Shown here in pieces: positions 16,609-26,697 of a stretch of DNA of 64,000 nt (positions are counted from its first letter, which is position 1; the number at the start of each line of letters is the position of its first letter). Source of the stretch: CAZELM01 sp964512995 (GTDB lineage Bacteria > CSSED10-310); NCBI GenBank assembly GCA_964512995.1, contig CAZELM010000017.1, forward strand, positions 1 to 64,000. The letters are read 5' to 3'. The notes under the pieces are model-generated. The model did no database searches, had not been told where the DNA came from, and saw only the letters and a list, made by a program, of their open reading frames with translations. Both the position numbers and the translations under genes were made by a program.

Positions 16609-17565
16609 TTATTGTTCAGACGAATATGACAAGCGGGATGCTTTGCGCTTCCACATCTCCTTCATCTGCTCCACAACACGATAGGGAACGCCACATACGC
16701 CCAATGGGCGGCGGATACTGTCATGTGAATCAGAACCACCTGTAGCCAATGGCAAACCAAGCTTCAGACGCCATTTTTCCAGGTTATTTACCCACTCGTC
16801 CGTGTGTGCTGGATAGTAAATCTCCAGACCGTCGATCCCTGCATCCATAAACCGGGGCATAAGCTTCTCGACAATATGAAATGGCGGCAGAACCTCCTTG
16901 TAATGGCTGTCGGTTGGGTATGACCCCGCCGCCGGGTGGGCGAGAATCCGAATGAGCGGCCATGCATTGAGATAGAGCTGCAGTGATTCCAATGGCGTTC
17001 CAGAGGGGATGTAGGCTGGAGAATGGTTTCCGATGATTCGCGATATCACGGTTTGATCTGCAACGCCAATTTCTTCCAGAGCAAGCGCAAAATGGCGCCG
17101 TGAAATCTGTTGGCCATGCTGATAAATATCCGTCTCTTCGAGTTTCCGTGGGAGAATGGATTCATTACCGTCCGGTCCGAACCATTGATTGATGGCATTG
17201 ATCCGGGCTGTCGTTAATGCAGCACCTCTGCCCAGAGACAAGACATGATCTGTCTGCGATCGAAACGAATGCTCGTTGAGTAACTCCGCCGAAAAATAAA
17301 GCAGCAGGTGCAGGGAACCGGTAAAAAGAGATTCCGTAAAACGGATGGTGAGTTCAATACCACAGATCACTTCCAAGCCTTGGGATTTACCTGCACATAA
17401 CGCTGCTGGAAGACCCGATATGGTATCATGATCCGTGATCCCGATTGCTCGAAGTCCAATCGATTTCGCTATATCGATCAACTCCTCCGGTGAATGATCG
17501 CCATCTGAAAATGAGGTATGATTATGTAAGTCAACATCGATAATCTGTGTACATTCGTTCACCAT
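16609..17565 (-). CDS. PHP-domain metal-dependent phosphoesterase
   Basis: A 318-residue PHP family protein, a trinuclear-metal phosphoesterase. The first metal motif DLHNHTSFSDGDHSPEEL and the second ITDHDTISG are near the N-terminus; HPAAGSYPT (about 210) and GGSDSHD (about 287) supply later His/Asp ligands. Relatives hydrolyse nucleoside 3',5'-bisphosphates or short RNA ends (RNase AM/YciV type), and that is the best functional guess. The start at 17565 has GGAGG 4 nt upstream; an ATG seven codons earlier would put the ribosome binding site inside the gene. It converges with the split propeller gene. Confidence 0.85.
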   Translation of the reverse strand: MVNECTQIIDVDLHNHTSFSDGDHSPEELIDIAKSIGLRAIGITDHDTISGLPAALCAGKSQGLEVICGIELTIRFTESLFTGSLHLLLYFSAELLNEHSFRSQTDHVLSLGRGAALTTARINAINQWFGPDGNESILPRKLEETDIYQHGQQISRRHFALALEEIGVADQTVISRIIGNHSPAYIPSGTPLESLQLYLNAWPLIRILAHPAAGSYPTDSHYKEVLPPFHIVEKLMPRFMDAGIDGLEIYYPAHTDEWVNNLEKWRLKLGLPLATGGSDSHDSIRRPLGVCGVPYRVVEQMKEMWKRKASRLSYSSEQ

Positions 17566-17891
17566 ATTACCTCCATCGTCACCCATTCCTACCAGGCAGG
17601 GTCATTCTGGTCTAATCGGATTATTTTTTCAAGTATTAATAAATGCCCGTATCGGATGTTGATTCAGGATTCGTTAAGATTTGAGGACGATTTACATGAC
17701 CCGAGGGATCAGTGGCAGAGCTAAACGATCTAACGGGATTCATATGAATCGACGAGAATTCACTCCTGATCCAATAGTTGCACAGGTTCATTGGCAAAAA
17801 ATAGCGTGCAAATTTGCCCAGGGCTTTGCTATCTGCTTATGAATTATACTATTATCAATCAGGTTATCTGGACTTAAAATGGAGGTGGAAT

Positions 17892-19001
17892 GTGACAATT
17901 ATAACGACTCCCTTTGACATCGCTCACCCGCATTCCGGAGATGTTTTGCAGGCTGCGAAAATCGCTCTTGAAGTGGCATTGAATTTACGGCCACGCGAGA
18001 GATTGCTGATTATGGCCAATCCAGATGGGCAACTGCCGATCATCGCAAAAGCCGTTTATAATGCCGCGTTGACATTGCAGGCAAAGCCGATTCTATTGTT
18101 TCAGTCTTCCCGGTCCCGAATCGATCTCGCTGATCCAATAACCTTGGCTGCGATTGCAACAGAACCTGATGTGATGTTCACAATCACCAGAGAAAGTCTT
18201 GGCAATGATCCACAGGGTCTGACTAATCCATATAAATACAATACACTGTCTTTCAATCATATTTTTTACTATCTGATCGCGACACGCCGTTCACGCGGTG
18301 CGTGGTGTCCGTGCGCTGATCTGGATATTTTCAGACGATCTGTGCCCGTCGATTATCCAAAAATGTGGGAACGAGCAAAACGTCTGAAGAAGTTATTTGA
18401 CGATGCGGAGTCGATTCATGTGACAACACCTGCAGGAACCGATCTGTTCATTGACATGTCCGCTTGTGAAGGAATGCTCGATGATGGAGATTATCGATTT
18501 CCGGGTTCTGGAGGTAATCTCCCAGCCGGTGAAGTATTCACCATTCCGAATATCGGGAGCTATGGGCGTGCGGTCATTGACGGAACAGCCGGATTGCTGA
18601 ATGGCACATTGCTAACACAAACTCCATTTGAACTGATTATCGAAGAAGGCAAAGTGATCGATGTTCGAGGAGGAACTGAAGCAGAAAAATTCCGGGCATC
18701 GCTGGAAGAAATGAAAAGTGCAACGGAAGAACAGATTCTCACCGGAATCATCTCCCAACAGCATGCCGATAATTACCGAAGCAATATCTATAATCTGGCG
18801 GAGTTTGGGATCGGACTGAATCCATCGGCAATGATTAGCGGAAACATGACAGAAGATGAAAAAGTGCTGAATACATGTCACATTGCCGTAGGAGATGATT
18901 GTTACGGGCAAGCTCCGGCGGTGGCGCATCTGGATTTGATCATGATGAACCCGAAAATTGAAGTCATTATGGAGAATGGCGACCATATCGACATCAATTA
19001 A
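17892..19001 (+). CDS. M29-like aminopeptidase
   Basis: A 369-residue protein resembling metallo-aminopeptidases of family M29 (aminopeptidase T/AmpS) and the leucyl-aminopeptidase-like proteins near it. The recognisable stretch is NLPAGEVFTIPNIGSYGRAVIDG (about 205), with the metal-binding Glu, followed by LAEFGIGLNP (about 303) and a His-Asp near the C-terminus (VAHLDLIMMNP). It is a little shorter than the typical 400. The GTG start is supported by GGAGG 6 nt upstream; the longer frame from 17814 has no such signal. It stands alone, downstream of a divergent PHP gene. Cytoplasmic; no signal peptide. Confidence 0.8.
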   Translation: MTIITTPFDIAHPHSGDVLQAAKIALEVALNLRPRERLLIMANPDGQLPIIAKAVYNAALTLQAKPILLFQSSRSRIDLADPITLAAIATEPDVMFTITRESLGNDPQGLTNPYKYNTLSFNHIFYYLIATRRSRGAWCPCADLDIFRRSVPVDYPKMWERAKRLKKLFDDAESIHVTTPAGTDLFIDMSACEGMLDDGDYRFPGSGGNLPAGEVFTIPNIGSYGRAVIDGTAGLLNGTLLTQTPFELIIEEGKVIDVRGGTEAEKFRASLEEMKSATEEQILTGIISQQHADNYRSNIYNLAEFGIGLNPSAMISGNMTEDEKVLNTCHIAVGDDCYGQAPAVAHLDLIMMNPKIEVIMENGDHIDIN

Positions 19002-19913
19002 ATACAAATAGGCTGTCCTCTTTTTCGTCGATAACCGAACTCAAAATTCCTTTCTCATTCAGAATCAGAGCAGATGATTCCTTTGTATGCCCGTTGTCAA
19101 AATAAAAAAATGTAACCCAGAGTAGTTAGTGATAAATAAAATTACATTTATATTAGTTCAGCTTTTTAGTTTATGATTTGGTTTCAGGATCATTCGGTCC
19201 GGCTTGAATGATGTTACGACAATAAATCTCTTCAAACAACAAACAATCGCACATAATAATGCGCTAATAATAGCGTGAATAATTCAGAAAAATCGCTCAA
19301 ATTCGAGTATATTATCGTATTTTTATTTTATTCTCATATTTTCAATATAAAACGATTCAAAAGTGTATCTCATTTTAATTATTTTGTAAAAATATTTCCA
19401 GTTTATACATTTAAGCTATTGCAAATTAAGCAAAAAATACTTTGACAAAATTTCCAGCCGCCCTCATACTATTATAAGTAAGTACTTTGGGATTGTGCAT
19501 GAACGGTTAAATTGGGAAATGTTGAAGATTGGGATGTTTTATGGGAGTGATTCACATCAGTCGTAAAACTGCCAAAAAAATGAGCGAAACGAGGCCGATC
19601 CTTGGAAACCGATTACAATGTGGGTTATCGGAACCAGGAAAAAAATGGCGGATTACTGATGTAGAAAAAAAATTGGGGAAGAGTTCAATGTATTTTAATC
19701 TGATCGGGGAAATGATAACGGATTTATGCAAAACTACGTGCGGTTTGCCGTCATGGTTCATAAAATCCGTCTTTTATCCCAGATATCGGCGGGTTACCCT
19801 TTTTCGAGACCGGTTTCTGACTGAGAATATCAAAAATTTCCCAACTTCTCCCCTTTTTTCTCCCAGATTCAACCATCATTTAAAAGATTATCGCTAAAAG
19901 GGAGGAATTTTTC
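19002..19913. other. Long AT-rich non-coding region before the 1406-residue protein gene
   Basis: About 0.9 kb with no convincing gene. The part from about 19110 to 19480 is clearly more AT-rich than its surroundings, with many A and T runs. A 122-codon frame (19529-19897) lacks a clear ribosome binding site and has no family features, so I do not call it. A strong candidate promoter lies at 19442-19470, which implies a leader of about 440 nt before the next gene. I could not fold a known riboswitch by eye. Confidence 0.5.
19442..19470 (+). promoter_or_regulatory. Candidate sigma-70 promoter for the DUF11 protein gene
   Basis: A perfect TTGACA (19442-19447) and CATACT (19465-19470, 4 of 6) are separated by 17 nt, and the surroundings are AT-rich. 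Transcription would start near 19477, giving a long 5' leader to the gene at 19914. Confidence 0.5.
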
Positions 19914-22900
19914 ATGAAAACAACTCATTGGGAACAGTATCGGAAATTGAGTTTTATTGGAGACGCTTCATGTTACGCGGTTATTATCCGATTGACTCTT
20001 TGTTCCATTTGTTTTCTGTTCCTTTGTCAAAGTCTCTTTGCTGATAATATTACCTTCCGCTCTGGTGCTTATATCATCGACATGGGAATCGAACCCCAAA
20101 CAATATCAAATGCCATCAAACCCTATGGACTGATCTATGACCTGGTAAGGAATCACAATATTCCGGTGTACTGGGCCATAAATCCGGAAAAATTAAAAGA
20201 TGGAATTGATTTTGAAGCCGGGGGGAAAGCGTATCGGGGAAGTGCTTTTATCATCACCGCTGACTTTGCCTCTGACGCTCAACCTGTCATCAGTTTATGG
20301 GAGAGCAAAGGCGTTATCGTGGATGGACCGCTCGGCTTTCCTTTCTCTGCTCCCATTTATGATATCGTCAGCGGTTTCCCGAATTCAGTCTTGGATACAC
20401 AAAACGGCTGGATCGCGGAAGATTATTTCATAGCAGCAGAAATCCCTGACACTTGCTGGCGGATCGGACTGCCCGACGATCTGAACTATTGTGACGATTA
20501 TTATGTAATGCCACATGCTGATCCGGTATGGGAAACGCATCACTATTTACGCGAATTCGTCCAAAGCCGGGGTTATGTCTGGCTGGGATGCAAGGCTGTC
20601 AGCGAACTCGAAAATATCGACGATCCCAACGATCCAGGCACGGATCCGGATTTGAATTTTCTGAGCATGAACGGCATGGTTTATGCCAATCAACATGACC
20701 GTGGGACGCTTCCATATACCTATTCACATCCGACTCATCCGATCATGCAGTTTCTGGGAATACTCGATACCGCAACAACAAATGGAGCTGAACAGATTTA
20801 TCTCCCCCTCGAATGGGGATGGCGCCCGTCAACAACGATTTCGATTTGGGATCCGGATCATCCAGATATCCCCTCTCCCTCTCCAGGCAGAGCAGCTCTT
20901 CTCGCTTTCGGATACGCCTACGGCAACCCATCTAATGGAATGGTATTAGCCTCAGCCGGTCATTCCTATGCAGGCGGACCTGAAAGAAAACACAAATGTT
21001 CTGGAGATCATTCCCATAATGGAAGCGGGGATGAACGACCTGGAACAGATGAGTCTCACAAAATTGCGGCGCAACGCGTGTTCTTCAATTTCCTTTTATT
21101 GATCGCAAAAAATACTCGGAATGAAATAACACCTCAGATTCCGACATCATGCCTGAGTGGCCAGACCGTTTCACTGAATGTCGAGGCTTCCGGCATTTTC
21201 AGTCCATATACATACGAATGGACCAATGATTGCGGAGGTACGTTCAGTAATCCCTACGCCAAATCACCGACATTTACCGCCCCGGTAACCACCGATCCGA
21301 TCGAATGCATGATCAGTGTCACGGTTACAGACTCCTGTGACCGGGTGAATACCTATTCCCAGACCATGATCATCGCGCCTGTTCTGACAGATATCGGAAT
21401 CACTAAAACGGTTGATAACGAATTTCCGATGATCAATGAGACCACAAAATTTACCATTCGTGTTATCAATAATGGGCCAGTAACAGCGACGAATGTCGAA
21501 GTGAATGATCTGCTGCCAGCAGGATTGACTTTTCTATCAGCCCTCCCATCTCAGGGAACGTATAACTCTCTGACAGGATTATGGTCGATTGGAACGATCA
21601 ATATAGGGGGAATTAAAACATTGGTCATCACTGCAGAAGTAGAGACGTCTGCGGCTGGCCGGACGATCACAAACATCGCAGAGATAACTGCTGTGAACCC
21701 AACCGATTCCAATCCCAACAACAACATCAGTTCCGTGTCCATCTATCCACCCGCTCATTCCATCGTCAAAGTCGGCAACACTGATCAACCGGTAACAGAA
21801 GGGCAAACATTGCGATACTCAATCCAGGTAGCAAACAATGGAGACCACACTCAAACCGGCGTCAATGTTTTCGATCGATTACCCCCCGGTACTACTTATA
21901 TTGCAAATAGCAGTCTCGTAACATATCCGATCGATGTAACCGATACATTTCTCGACCGGTTCAATACTCAAATCTACACAGGGAGCGATGGAAACAGTTT
22001 CTGGGCGACTCCATGGATTGAAAAAAATGATGATACACTGCCAACAACCGGTAGTGTCCAGGTAGCGCAGGATACAGTTTCAGATACATTCGCCGTCAAG
22101 CTGTATCGAGACGCCAACAAAGGATTGTACCGGCAGGTTGATCTGTCTCTCTATTCAGCCGCCACATTGACATTCGATTACCGTCGCGTGCTGCTCAAAG
22201 CAGACCGGTCTCTTCTGGTTCAGGTCTCCAGGACAGGTCCGAGTGGAACCTTTACGACCGTTCGTACGATTTCAGGAGCTTCATCACCGGTGACGGATCC
22301 CCAATATCAGACCGACAGCATCGATCTCTCCGCCTATCTGTCAGAAAATGCAGTCATTCGCTTCATCATTGGCAGTCGCAAACTCGATGCAGGCCAGATT
22401 ATCTGGGTTGATAATGTAAACGTAGAAGGTACCCGACGGGATTCTCTGACATCGCCTGGAACACCTCCACCCCGGATGGCGCAGGATTTAATCTTATACC
22501 CCAGAGAATCGATAATCATTACGTTCGAGGTTCAGGTGAATGAGCATTTAGATCCATCCATACTCGACATTGTCAATACAGCAGTAGTCGTTACAGACCA
22601 ATATCCAATTCCTCTCTCTTCAACATGGTCGAATCCCGTCCTCTGGACAGATTTGGAACTCTTAAAAAATGTCGATAATCCGAACCCGAACGAAGGCGAC
22701 ACAATCACATACTCGATCATCGTCGATAATAACCACCCGACTGTCGGTGCAACAGATCTAGAAATCTCCGATATCGTGCCGACAGGATTGACATTTATAG
22801 AAGCAGATTCCACTCAGGGAAATTACAATTTTGTAACCGGAATATGGCAGATTGGCGATCTCAGCGCACAGATGTCCGCTGAGCTGACGATCTCCGCCAT

Positions 22901-24134
22901 CGTTAATCCAGGAACCGCGGGAACCATAATCCGGAATATGGCGGTAATCACTCAGTTCAATCCTCCTGACCTCACTGTCGATAACAACTCGGATTTCGTC
23001 GATATTGTTGTTCAAATTCCCCCGACCAGTACACCGACACCCACCATGACACCCACGATGACGCCAACTCCAACAAATACACCGACTCATACTCCTACTC
23101 AGACACCGACACCAACCAATACACCGACATCAACACCGACACCAACCAATACACCGACAAGCACTCCCACAGAAACCCCGACCAATACACCGACCGACAC
23201 ACCAACCGGTGCGCCAACCGGAACACCCACCAATACACCCACTCATACAGCGACGCCATCCAACACGCCGACGTTGACACCAACGCCGACACCCACCTCC
23301 ACCGATACACCCACTCCCACACCCACCGATACACCCACTCCCACACCGACATCAACACATACACCAACACCCACCATGACACCCACTCCTTCTAATACAC
23401 CCACTTTTACCAATACACCCACTCCCACTAACACGCCCACCAATACACCGACACCCACTCCATATTGTGTCCAGGAGCTGATATTCAGTGATGGTTTTGA
23501 AGGTGATAACTTTGACAACTGGGATGAGGCATCTCCAGAGTGGGGATTGCAGATATTACACGACCGGAATTTTACTTGTTGGGGTGCTGGTACTGCCTAT
23601 TTCGCTGGTGCTGGTCAAGGAATATATGATGGCATCCATCACGCTATTCTGAAAAACAACCTTGATTTCAGTAATCCATATCGATATGGAGCGGTGCTCG
23701 AGTTCTATGTTTCCGTCCAGAATTTTATTCAACCACAAAAAGCAGACTCCAAAACGTTTGAACAATATCAGGATTCCTTTGCCATTCAGATTATCAGTGA
23801 TAACCATTATACATTCGAGGTCTACCAGGCTGAAGAAGAATCGGACTCTTATTTCCATGAGCAGATCTCGCTCCATGAATTTGCCGGGGATTCGAACGTG
23901 ACCATTATTTTCTCATCCTATTTCCCGGTAACGACGGAAGCACCATCACCCTGGTCCACAGAACCCATGGTTTTCCTGGATGAAGTTCGAATCCGCGATT
24001 ATTGCTTCGATGCGACCCCGACCCCCATACCTGTTCCGTGTCCGGTCATCCCCGCCATGTCTGCGGCAGGAGCGATCATCCTTATCGTCATCATTTCCGT
24101 GTTCTTTATTTCTCCCACATTACGAAAATGGTAG
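19914..24134 (+). CDS. Large secreted/anchored DUF11-repeat protein with Thr-Pro linker
   Basis: A 1406-residue surface protein. A hydrophobic segment at about 23-42 serves as signal peptide. Residues 45-400 form a domain beginning GAYIIDMGIEPQTI, without catalytic motif that I know. An Ig/PKD-like domain follows (about 400-490), then three DUF11 repeats (DIGITKTVDNEFPMINE at about 495; HSIVKVGNTDQPVTEG; DLELLKNVDNPNPNEGD), the second interrupted by a jelly-roll-like insert (about 680-835). Residues 1038-1182 are a Thr-Pro linker. A second jelly-roll-like domain (DGFEGDNFDNW) leads to a C-terminal tail, CPVIPAMSAAGAI plus a hydrophobic helix and RKW, resembling an IPTL-CTERM anchor. GGGAGGAATTTTTC precedes the ATG. 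Adhesion or matrix function is inference. Confidence 0.85.
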   Translation: MKTTHWEQYRKLSFIGDASCYAVIIRLTLCSICFLFLCQSLFADNITFRSGAYIIDMGIEPQTISNAIKPYGLIYDLVRNHNIPVYWAINPEKLKDGIDFEAGGKAYRGSAFIITADFASDAQPVISLWESKGVIVDGPLGFPFSAPIYDIVSGFPNSVLDTQNGWIAEDYFIAAEIPDTCWRIGLPDDLNYCDDYYVMPHADPVWETHHYLREFVQSRGYVWLGCKAVSELENIDDPNDPGTDPDLNFLSMNGMVYANQHDRGTLPYTYSHPTHPIMQFLGILDTATTNGAEQIYLPLEWGWRPSTTISIWDPDHPDIPSPSPGRAALLAFGYAYGNPSNGMVLASAGHSYAGGPERKHKCSGDHSHNGSGDERPGTDESHKIAAQRVFFNFLLLIAKNTRNEITPQIPTSCLSGQTVSLNVEASGIFSPYTYEWTNDCGGTFSNPYAKSPTFTAPVTTDPIECMISVTVTDSCDRVNTYSQTMIIAPVLTDIGITKTVDNEFPMINETTKFTIRVINNGPVTATNVEVNDLLPAGLTFLSALPSQGTYNSLTGLWSIGTINIGGIKTLVITAEVETSAAGRTITNIAEITAVNPTDSNPNNNISSVSIYPPAHSIVKVGNTDQPVTEGQTLRYSIQVANNGDHTQTGVNVFDRLPPGTTYIANSSLVTYPIDVTDTFLDRFNTQIYTGSDGNSFWATPWIEKNDDTLPTTGSVQVAQDTVSDTFAVKLYRDANKGLYRQVDLSLYSAATLTFDYRRVLLKADRSLLVQVSRTGPSGTFTTVRTISGASSPVTDPQYQTDSIDLSAYLSENAVIRFIIGSRKLDAGQIIWVDNVNVEGTRRDSLTSPGTPPPRMAQDLILYPRESIIITFEVQVNEHLDPSILDIVNTAVVVTDQYPIPLSSTWSNPVLWTDLELLKNVDNPNPNEGDTITYSIIVDNNHPTVGATDLEISDIVPTGLTFIEADSTQGNYNFVTGIWQIGDLSAQMSAELTISAIVNPGTAGTIIRNMAVITQFNPPDLTVDNNSDFVDIVVQIPPTSTPTPTMTPTMTPTPTNTPTHTPTQTPTPTNTPTSTPTPTNTPTSTPTETPTNTPTDTPTGAPTGTPTNTPTHTATPSNTPTLTPTPTPTSTDTPTPTPTDTPTPTPTSTHTPTPTMTPTPSNTPTFTNTPTPTNTPTNTPTPTPYCVQELIFSDGFEGDNFDNWDEASPEWGLQILHDRNFTCWGAGTAYFAGAGQGIYDGIHHAILKNNLDFSNPYRYGAVLEFYVSVQNFIQPQKADSKTFEQYQDSFAIQIISDNHYTFEVYQAEEESDSYFHEQISLHEFAGDSNVTIIFSSYFPVTTEAPSPWSTEPMVFLDEVRIRDYCFDATPTPIPVPCPVIPAMSAAGAIILIVIISVFFISPTLRKW
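23026..23460 (+). repeat. Thr-Pro coding repeat (linker)
   Basis: A low-complexity run of ACA/ACN and CCN codons with irregular 6- and 18-base periods encodes alternating Thr-Pro with Asn, Ser, Met and His interruptions. It forms the linker of the 1406-residue protein. The opposite strand is open for long stretches because of the composition, not because of a gene. Confidence 0.9.
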
Positions 24135-24464
24135 GTGGTCGAATCAGACTGGGTATATGAAAACATGACATCCCCTGACGATCCCAGCGAAATCCCAAAA
24201 CGATTCATACGCTGAGATCGGTAGCGATAAATCAGTCTCATTGATTCCGATTCAACGACTTCAACGAGACAAGAAAGTTCATGCACATCGCAGGACTGCT
24301 CCCCACAAGCAGTCCTGCATTTTTTTATCTTACATTTACAATGACGACGTCTCACCTGATACCATGATCATCCACATCCAAACTTTCGATAACCTTTCTG
24401 AAAAACTGGAACGATCCGATTAATAGCTTGATTTTCCAATCAAAGCGGAATAACGTTCTGAGCG
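24135..24464. other. Spacer with terminator, otherwise empty
   Basis: A 330-nt gap between the DUF11 protein gene and the radical SAM gene. Apart from the hairpin terminator at 24290-24326, I see nothing that could be a gene. The ribosome binding site of the following gene is weak. Confidence 0.6.
24290..24326 (+). terminator. Strong intrinsic terminator
   Basis: A perfect 11-bp stem (GCAGGACTGCT with AGCAGTCCTGC), a 7-nt loop, and then ATTTTTTT. It ends the transcript of the DUF11 protein gene, 150 nt after its stop. Confidence 0.92.
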
Positions 24465-25934
24465 ATGAAGCGGCTAAAAACTCTCTTAATGGTACCTCCC
24501 GGTGGTTATTACGCAGAACGATGGGCTGGTGGTGTGTTGATGCCATCCTTGGGGATCGGTTATCTGGCAGCAACAATCGAACAGGCAGGATTTCCGGTTC
24601 AAATACTCGATGCGCATGTTCATGCGTTGCAACCGGAAGCCATCATGACGCATCTTCAGGATTATCACCCGGACATCATTGGATTGACGTTTACCACAGA
24701 AAACCGATTCGAAGCTTTTCGAACCGCTCGAATCATCAAAACCATCCTTCCCGCCTCTCACCTGACCGCTGGCGGCCCGCATGCATCATTGGCTGCGGAA
24801 GATACGCTGGAAGGAATAGCCGAATTTGATTCCATTGTCATAGGTGAAGGCGAGAACACATTTCTTGAGCTGTTAGCGGCTGTGTCGGCTGGCTCGAAAT
24901 ATCTCAGCAACGTAAATGGGATTGCCTACAGAACTGAAACAGGTGCGATTGTTGTAAATCCGCCCAGATCTCGAATCGAGGATTTAAACCAGATTCCGTT
25001 TCCTGCACGCCATCTTTTCCCTCCACCGGATGTCTACAATTTCCGTTTCAATGTACCGGGACACGGGACGAAACGATTTTCGAATATCATGACGAGTCGC
25101 GGATGTCCTTGTGCCTGTAACTTCTGCGCCACTCCCAAGGTTTGGGGTCGCCATGTCCGCATGCGCTCCCCGGAAAATATCATCGCTGAAATCGATCAGA
25201 TGGTGGAGATGGGTCAGACTGAAGCGTTATGGTTTTTCGACGATACATTCAATACATCTCCCCGGCGCGTTGAACAATTTTGCGGCCTGCTGAAGGATCG
25301 CGGGTATCATCTCCCATGGTTCTGTGAAATACGAGTGGATAACATGTCCAAGTCACTCCTGGAAACCATGCGGGATGCGGGGTGTTATACCATCGGTTTT
25401 GGAGTGGAATCCGGATCTCAACGCATTCTGGATGAGATTATCCAGAAAAATCTGAAACTTCAAAAAGTCCGGGAGCTGTATCAATGGTGCAGGGAATTGA
25501 ATGTTATTGCTAACCCATTTTTCATACTCAGCCACCCGACCGAGACATGGGAAGAAGCACAGGAAACGTTGGATCTGATCCGGGAATTCAAAGAAGGAGC
25601 CCATGTCTCCATGGCTTTCCTTCATGTCTATCCTGGAACTGACCTGGAAAAAACAGCTCGGGAGAATGGCACTCTGCCCGTAGACTTCAGATGGTATCAT
25701 GAAAATCGTACCGATGTGAAGACGCTTCCCTCCGCGCAGGGGAATGTGCCGATATTCACTGATAAACTTTCATGGTCTCAACTATCGGATATCTTATTCG
25801 AGTGGGCCTCGATGCAGAATTACTCCGTTTGGAGAAAGATCCCAAAGGTCCTGAAATCAATCCGCTCCATCGATGATCTTAAACGATACGCCACGATGGG
25901 GTTCCGATATTTTCGACGTCTGATGGTCCACTGA
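24465..25934 (+). CDS. B12-binding-type radical SAM protein
   Basis: A 489-residue radical SAM protein with an N-terminal B12-binding-like domain (residues 1-150; LLMVPPGGYYAE, GIGYLAATIEQAG, PDIIGLTFTT, AGGPHAS, IGEGENTF). The cluster motif is CPCACNFC (CX3CX2C) at about 210, followed by WFFDDTFNTSP and the SAM-binding GVESGSQRIL (about 310). The cobalamin His motif DxHxxG is not intact (LDAHVHAL), so cobalamin binding may be lost. Such proteins are methylases or modify lipids and secondary metabolites; the substrate cannot be told. The ribosome binding site is weak. Three membrane-associated genes follow within 50 nt, suggesting an operon to 28951. Confidence 0.85.
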   Translation: MKRLKTLLMVPPGGYYAERWAGGVLMPSLGIGYLAATIEQAGFPVQILDAHVHALQPEAIMTHLQDYHPDIIGLTFTTENRFEAFRTARIIKTILPASHLTAGGPHASLAAEDTLEGIAEFDSIVIGEGENTFLELLAAVSAGSKYLSNVNGIAYRTETGAIVVNPPRSRIEDLNQIPFPARHLFPPPDVYNFRFNVPGHGTKRFSNIMTSRGCPCACNFCATPKVWGRHVRMRSPENIIAEIDQMVEMGQTEALWFFDDTFNTSPRRVEQFCGLLKDRGYHLPWFCEIRVDNMSKSLLETMRDAGCYTIGFGVESGSQRILDEIIQKNLKLQKVRELYQWCRELNVIANPFFILSHPTETWEEAQETLDLIREFKEGAHVSMAFLHVYPGTDLEKTARENGTLPVDFRWYHENRTDVKTLPSAQGNVPIFTDKLSWSQLSDILFEWASMQNYSVWRKIPKVLKSIRSIDDLKRYATMGFRYFRRLMVH

Positions 25935-25983
25935 CCGGTGCGTCTGCAATACGAATCAGATACTGAGTCAGCCATGGAGTGAC

Positions 25984-26694
25984 ATGAACATACATCACTC
26001 TCCCGCCAAATCTTTTTTTTCCATCTTCAATGGATTCCTTGCGTTTTTTTCATCCATGATATGGATTTGGGGAGCATTCAGTTATTGCTTTTCAGGTCTT
26101 CCCGTAACGCTGGTACAGCAACCGTTGTCAGAATCTCCCGGTCCGCCCATCCATACCGGCACCATTATCGAACAGTCGTTCTACCTCCCGGCAGACGGAA
26201 TCACTGAGATTGCGTTATTGTTTGGAACATATTGCCGCCGGAATCAAGGTGTCATCCATGGCCATCTTCGAAATCATTCATATCCTGAATCAGTGGAGCG
26301 ATCTTTTTCCATCGAACTGGAACGGCTGACAGATAACGAGTGGACGACGATTCCGGTCCTGCCGCCCTTCCCGCCGCATCCCCTGGAAAAAGGAGTATTA
26401 ACCCTTGAAGGGGAAGGCATTTCTCCTGAAAATGCGGTAACACTCTGGAGAACCGAATTCGACGCATTTGTCGATGGGAATGCCATTATAAATCATGTAC
26501 CCCAATCCGGAGATTTGGCGTTTATCCTACGAGGACACCTTCAGGGAATCAGCGTTTTTCAAAGAATCAGGGCACAATGGAGCCTTCATAAACCCGCGGT
26601 CTGGGTCAATCTATTATGGCTGATCCTGGCCATGCTGTTATGGACGAGTGGGTTGTTCGGGGTGCTCCTTTCCTTATCTAAAAACCGGAACTGA
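25984..26694 (+). CDS. Two-helix membrane protein with extracytoplasmic beta domain
   Basis: A 236-residue protein with a membrane helix at about 15-38 and another at about 205-228, flanking an external beta-rich domain. The stretch VTEIALLFGTYCRRNQG-like at about 78 (seen as GITEIALLFGTYCRRN) matches a motif I associate with accessory domains near DUF2142-type membrane proteins. GGAG stands 4 nt before the ATG. The next gene begins 3 nt after its stop. Its role is probably as a partner of the DUF2142 protein two genes on; this is inference. Confidence 0.6.
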   Translation: MNIHHSPAKSFFSIFNGFLAFFSSMIWIWGAFSYCFSGLPVTLVQQPLSESPGPPIHTGTIIEQSFYLPADGITEIALLFGTYCRRNQGVIHGHLRNHSYPESVERSFSIELERLTDNEWTTIPVLPPFPPHPLEKGVLTLEGEGISPENAVTLWRTEFDAFVDGNAIINHVPQSGDLAFILRGHLQGISVFQRIRAQWSLHKPAVWVNLLWLILAMLLWTSGLFGVLLSLSKNRN

Positions 26695-26697
26695 CGT

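Noticed and set aside
19529..19897. 122-codon plus-strand frame in the AT-rich spacer
   Set aside because: No clear ribosome binding site, no recognisable domain, odd composition; more likely leader RNA.
23095..23518. Long open frames on the minus strand opposite the Thr-Pro linker
   Set aside because: They arise from the repeat composition (Gly/Val/Trp-rich translation) and have no start signals; the plus-strand gene explains the region.
24428..24829. 133-codon plus-strand frame at the start of the radical SAM gene
   Set aside because: Out of frame with the clear B12/radical SAM protein and of random composition.
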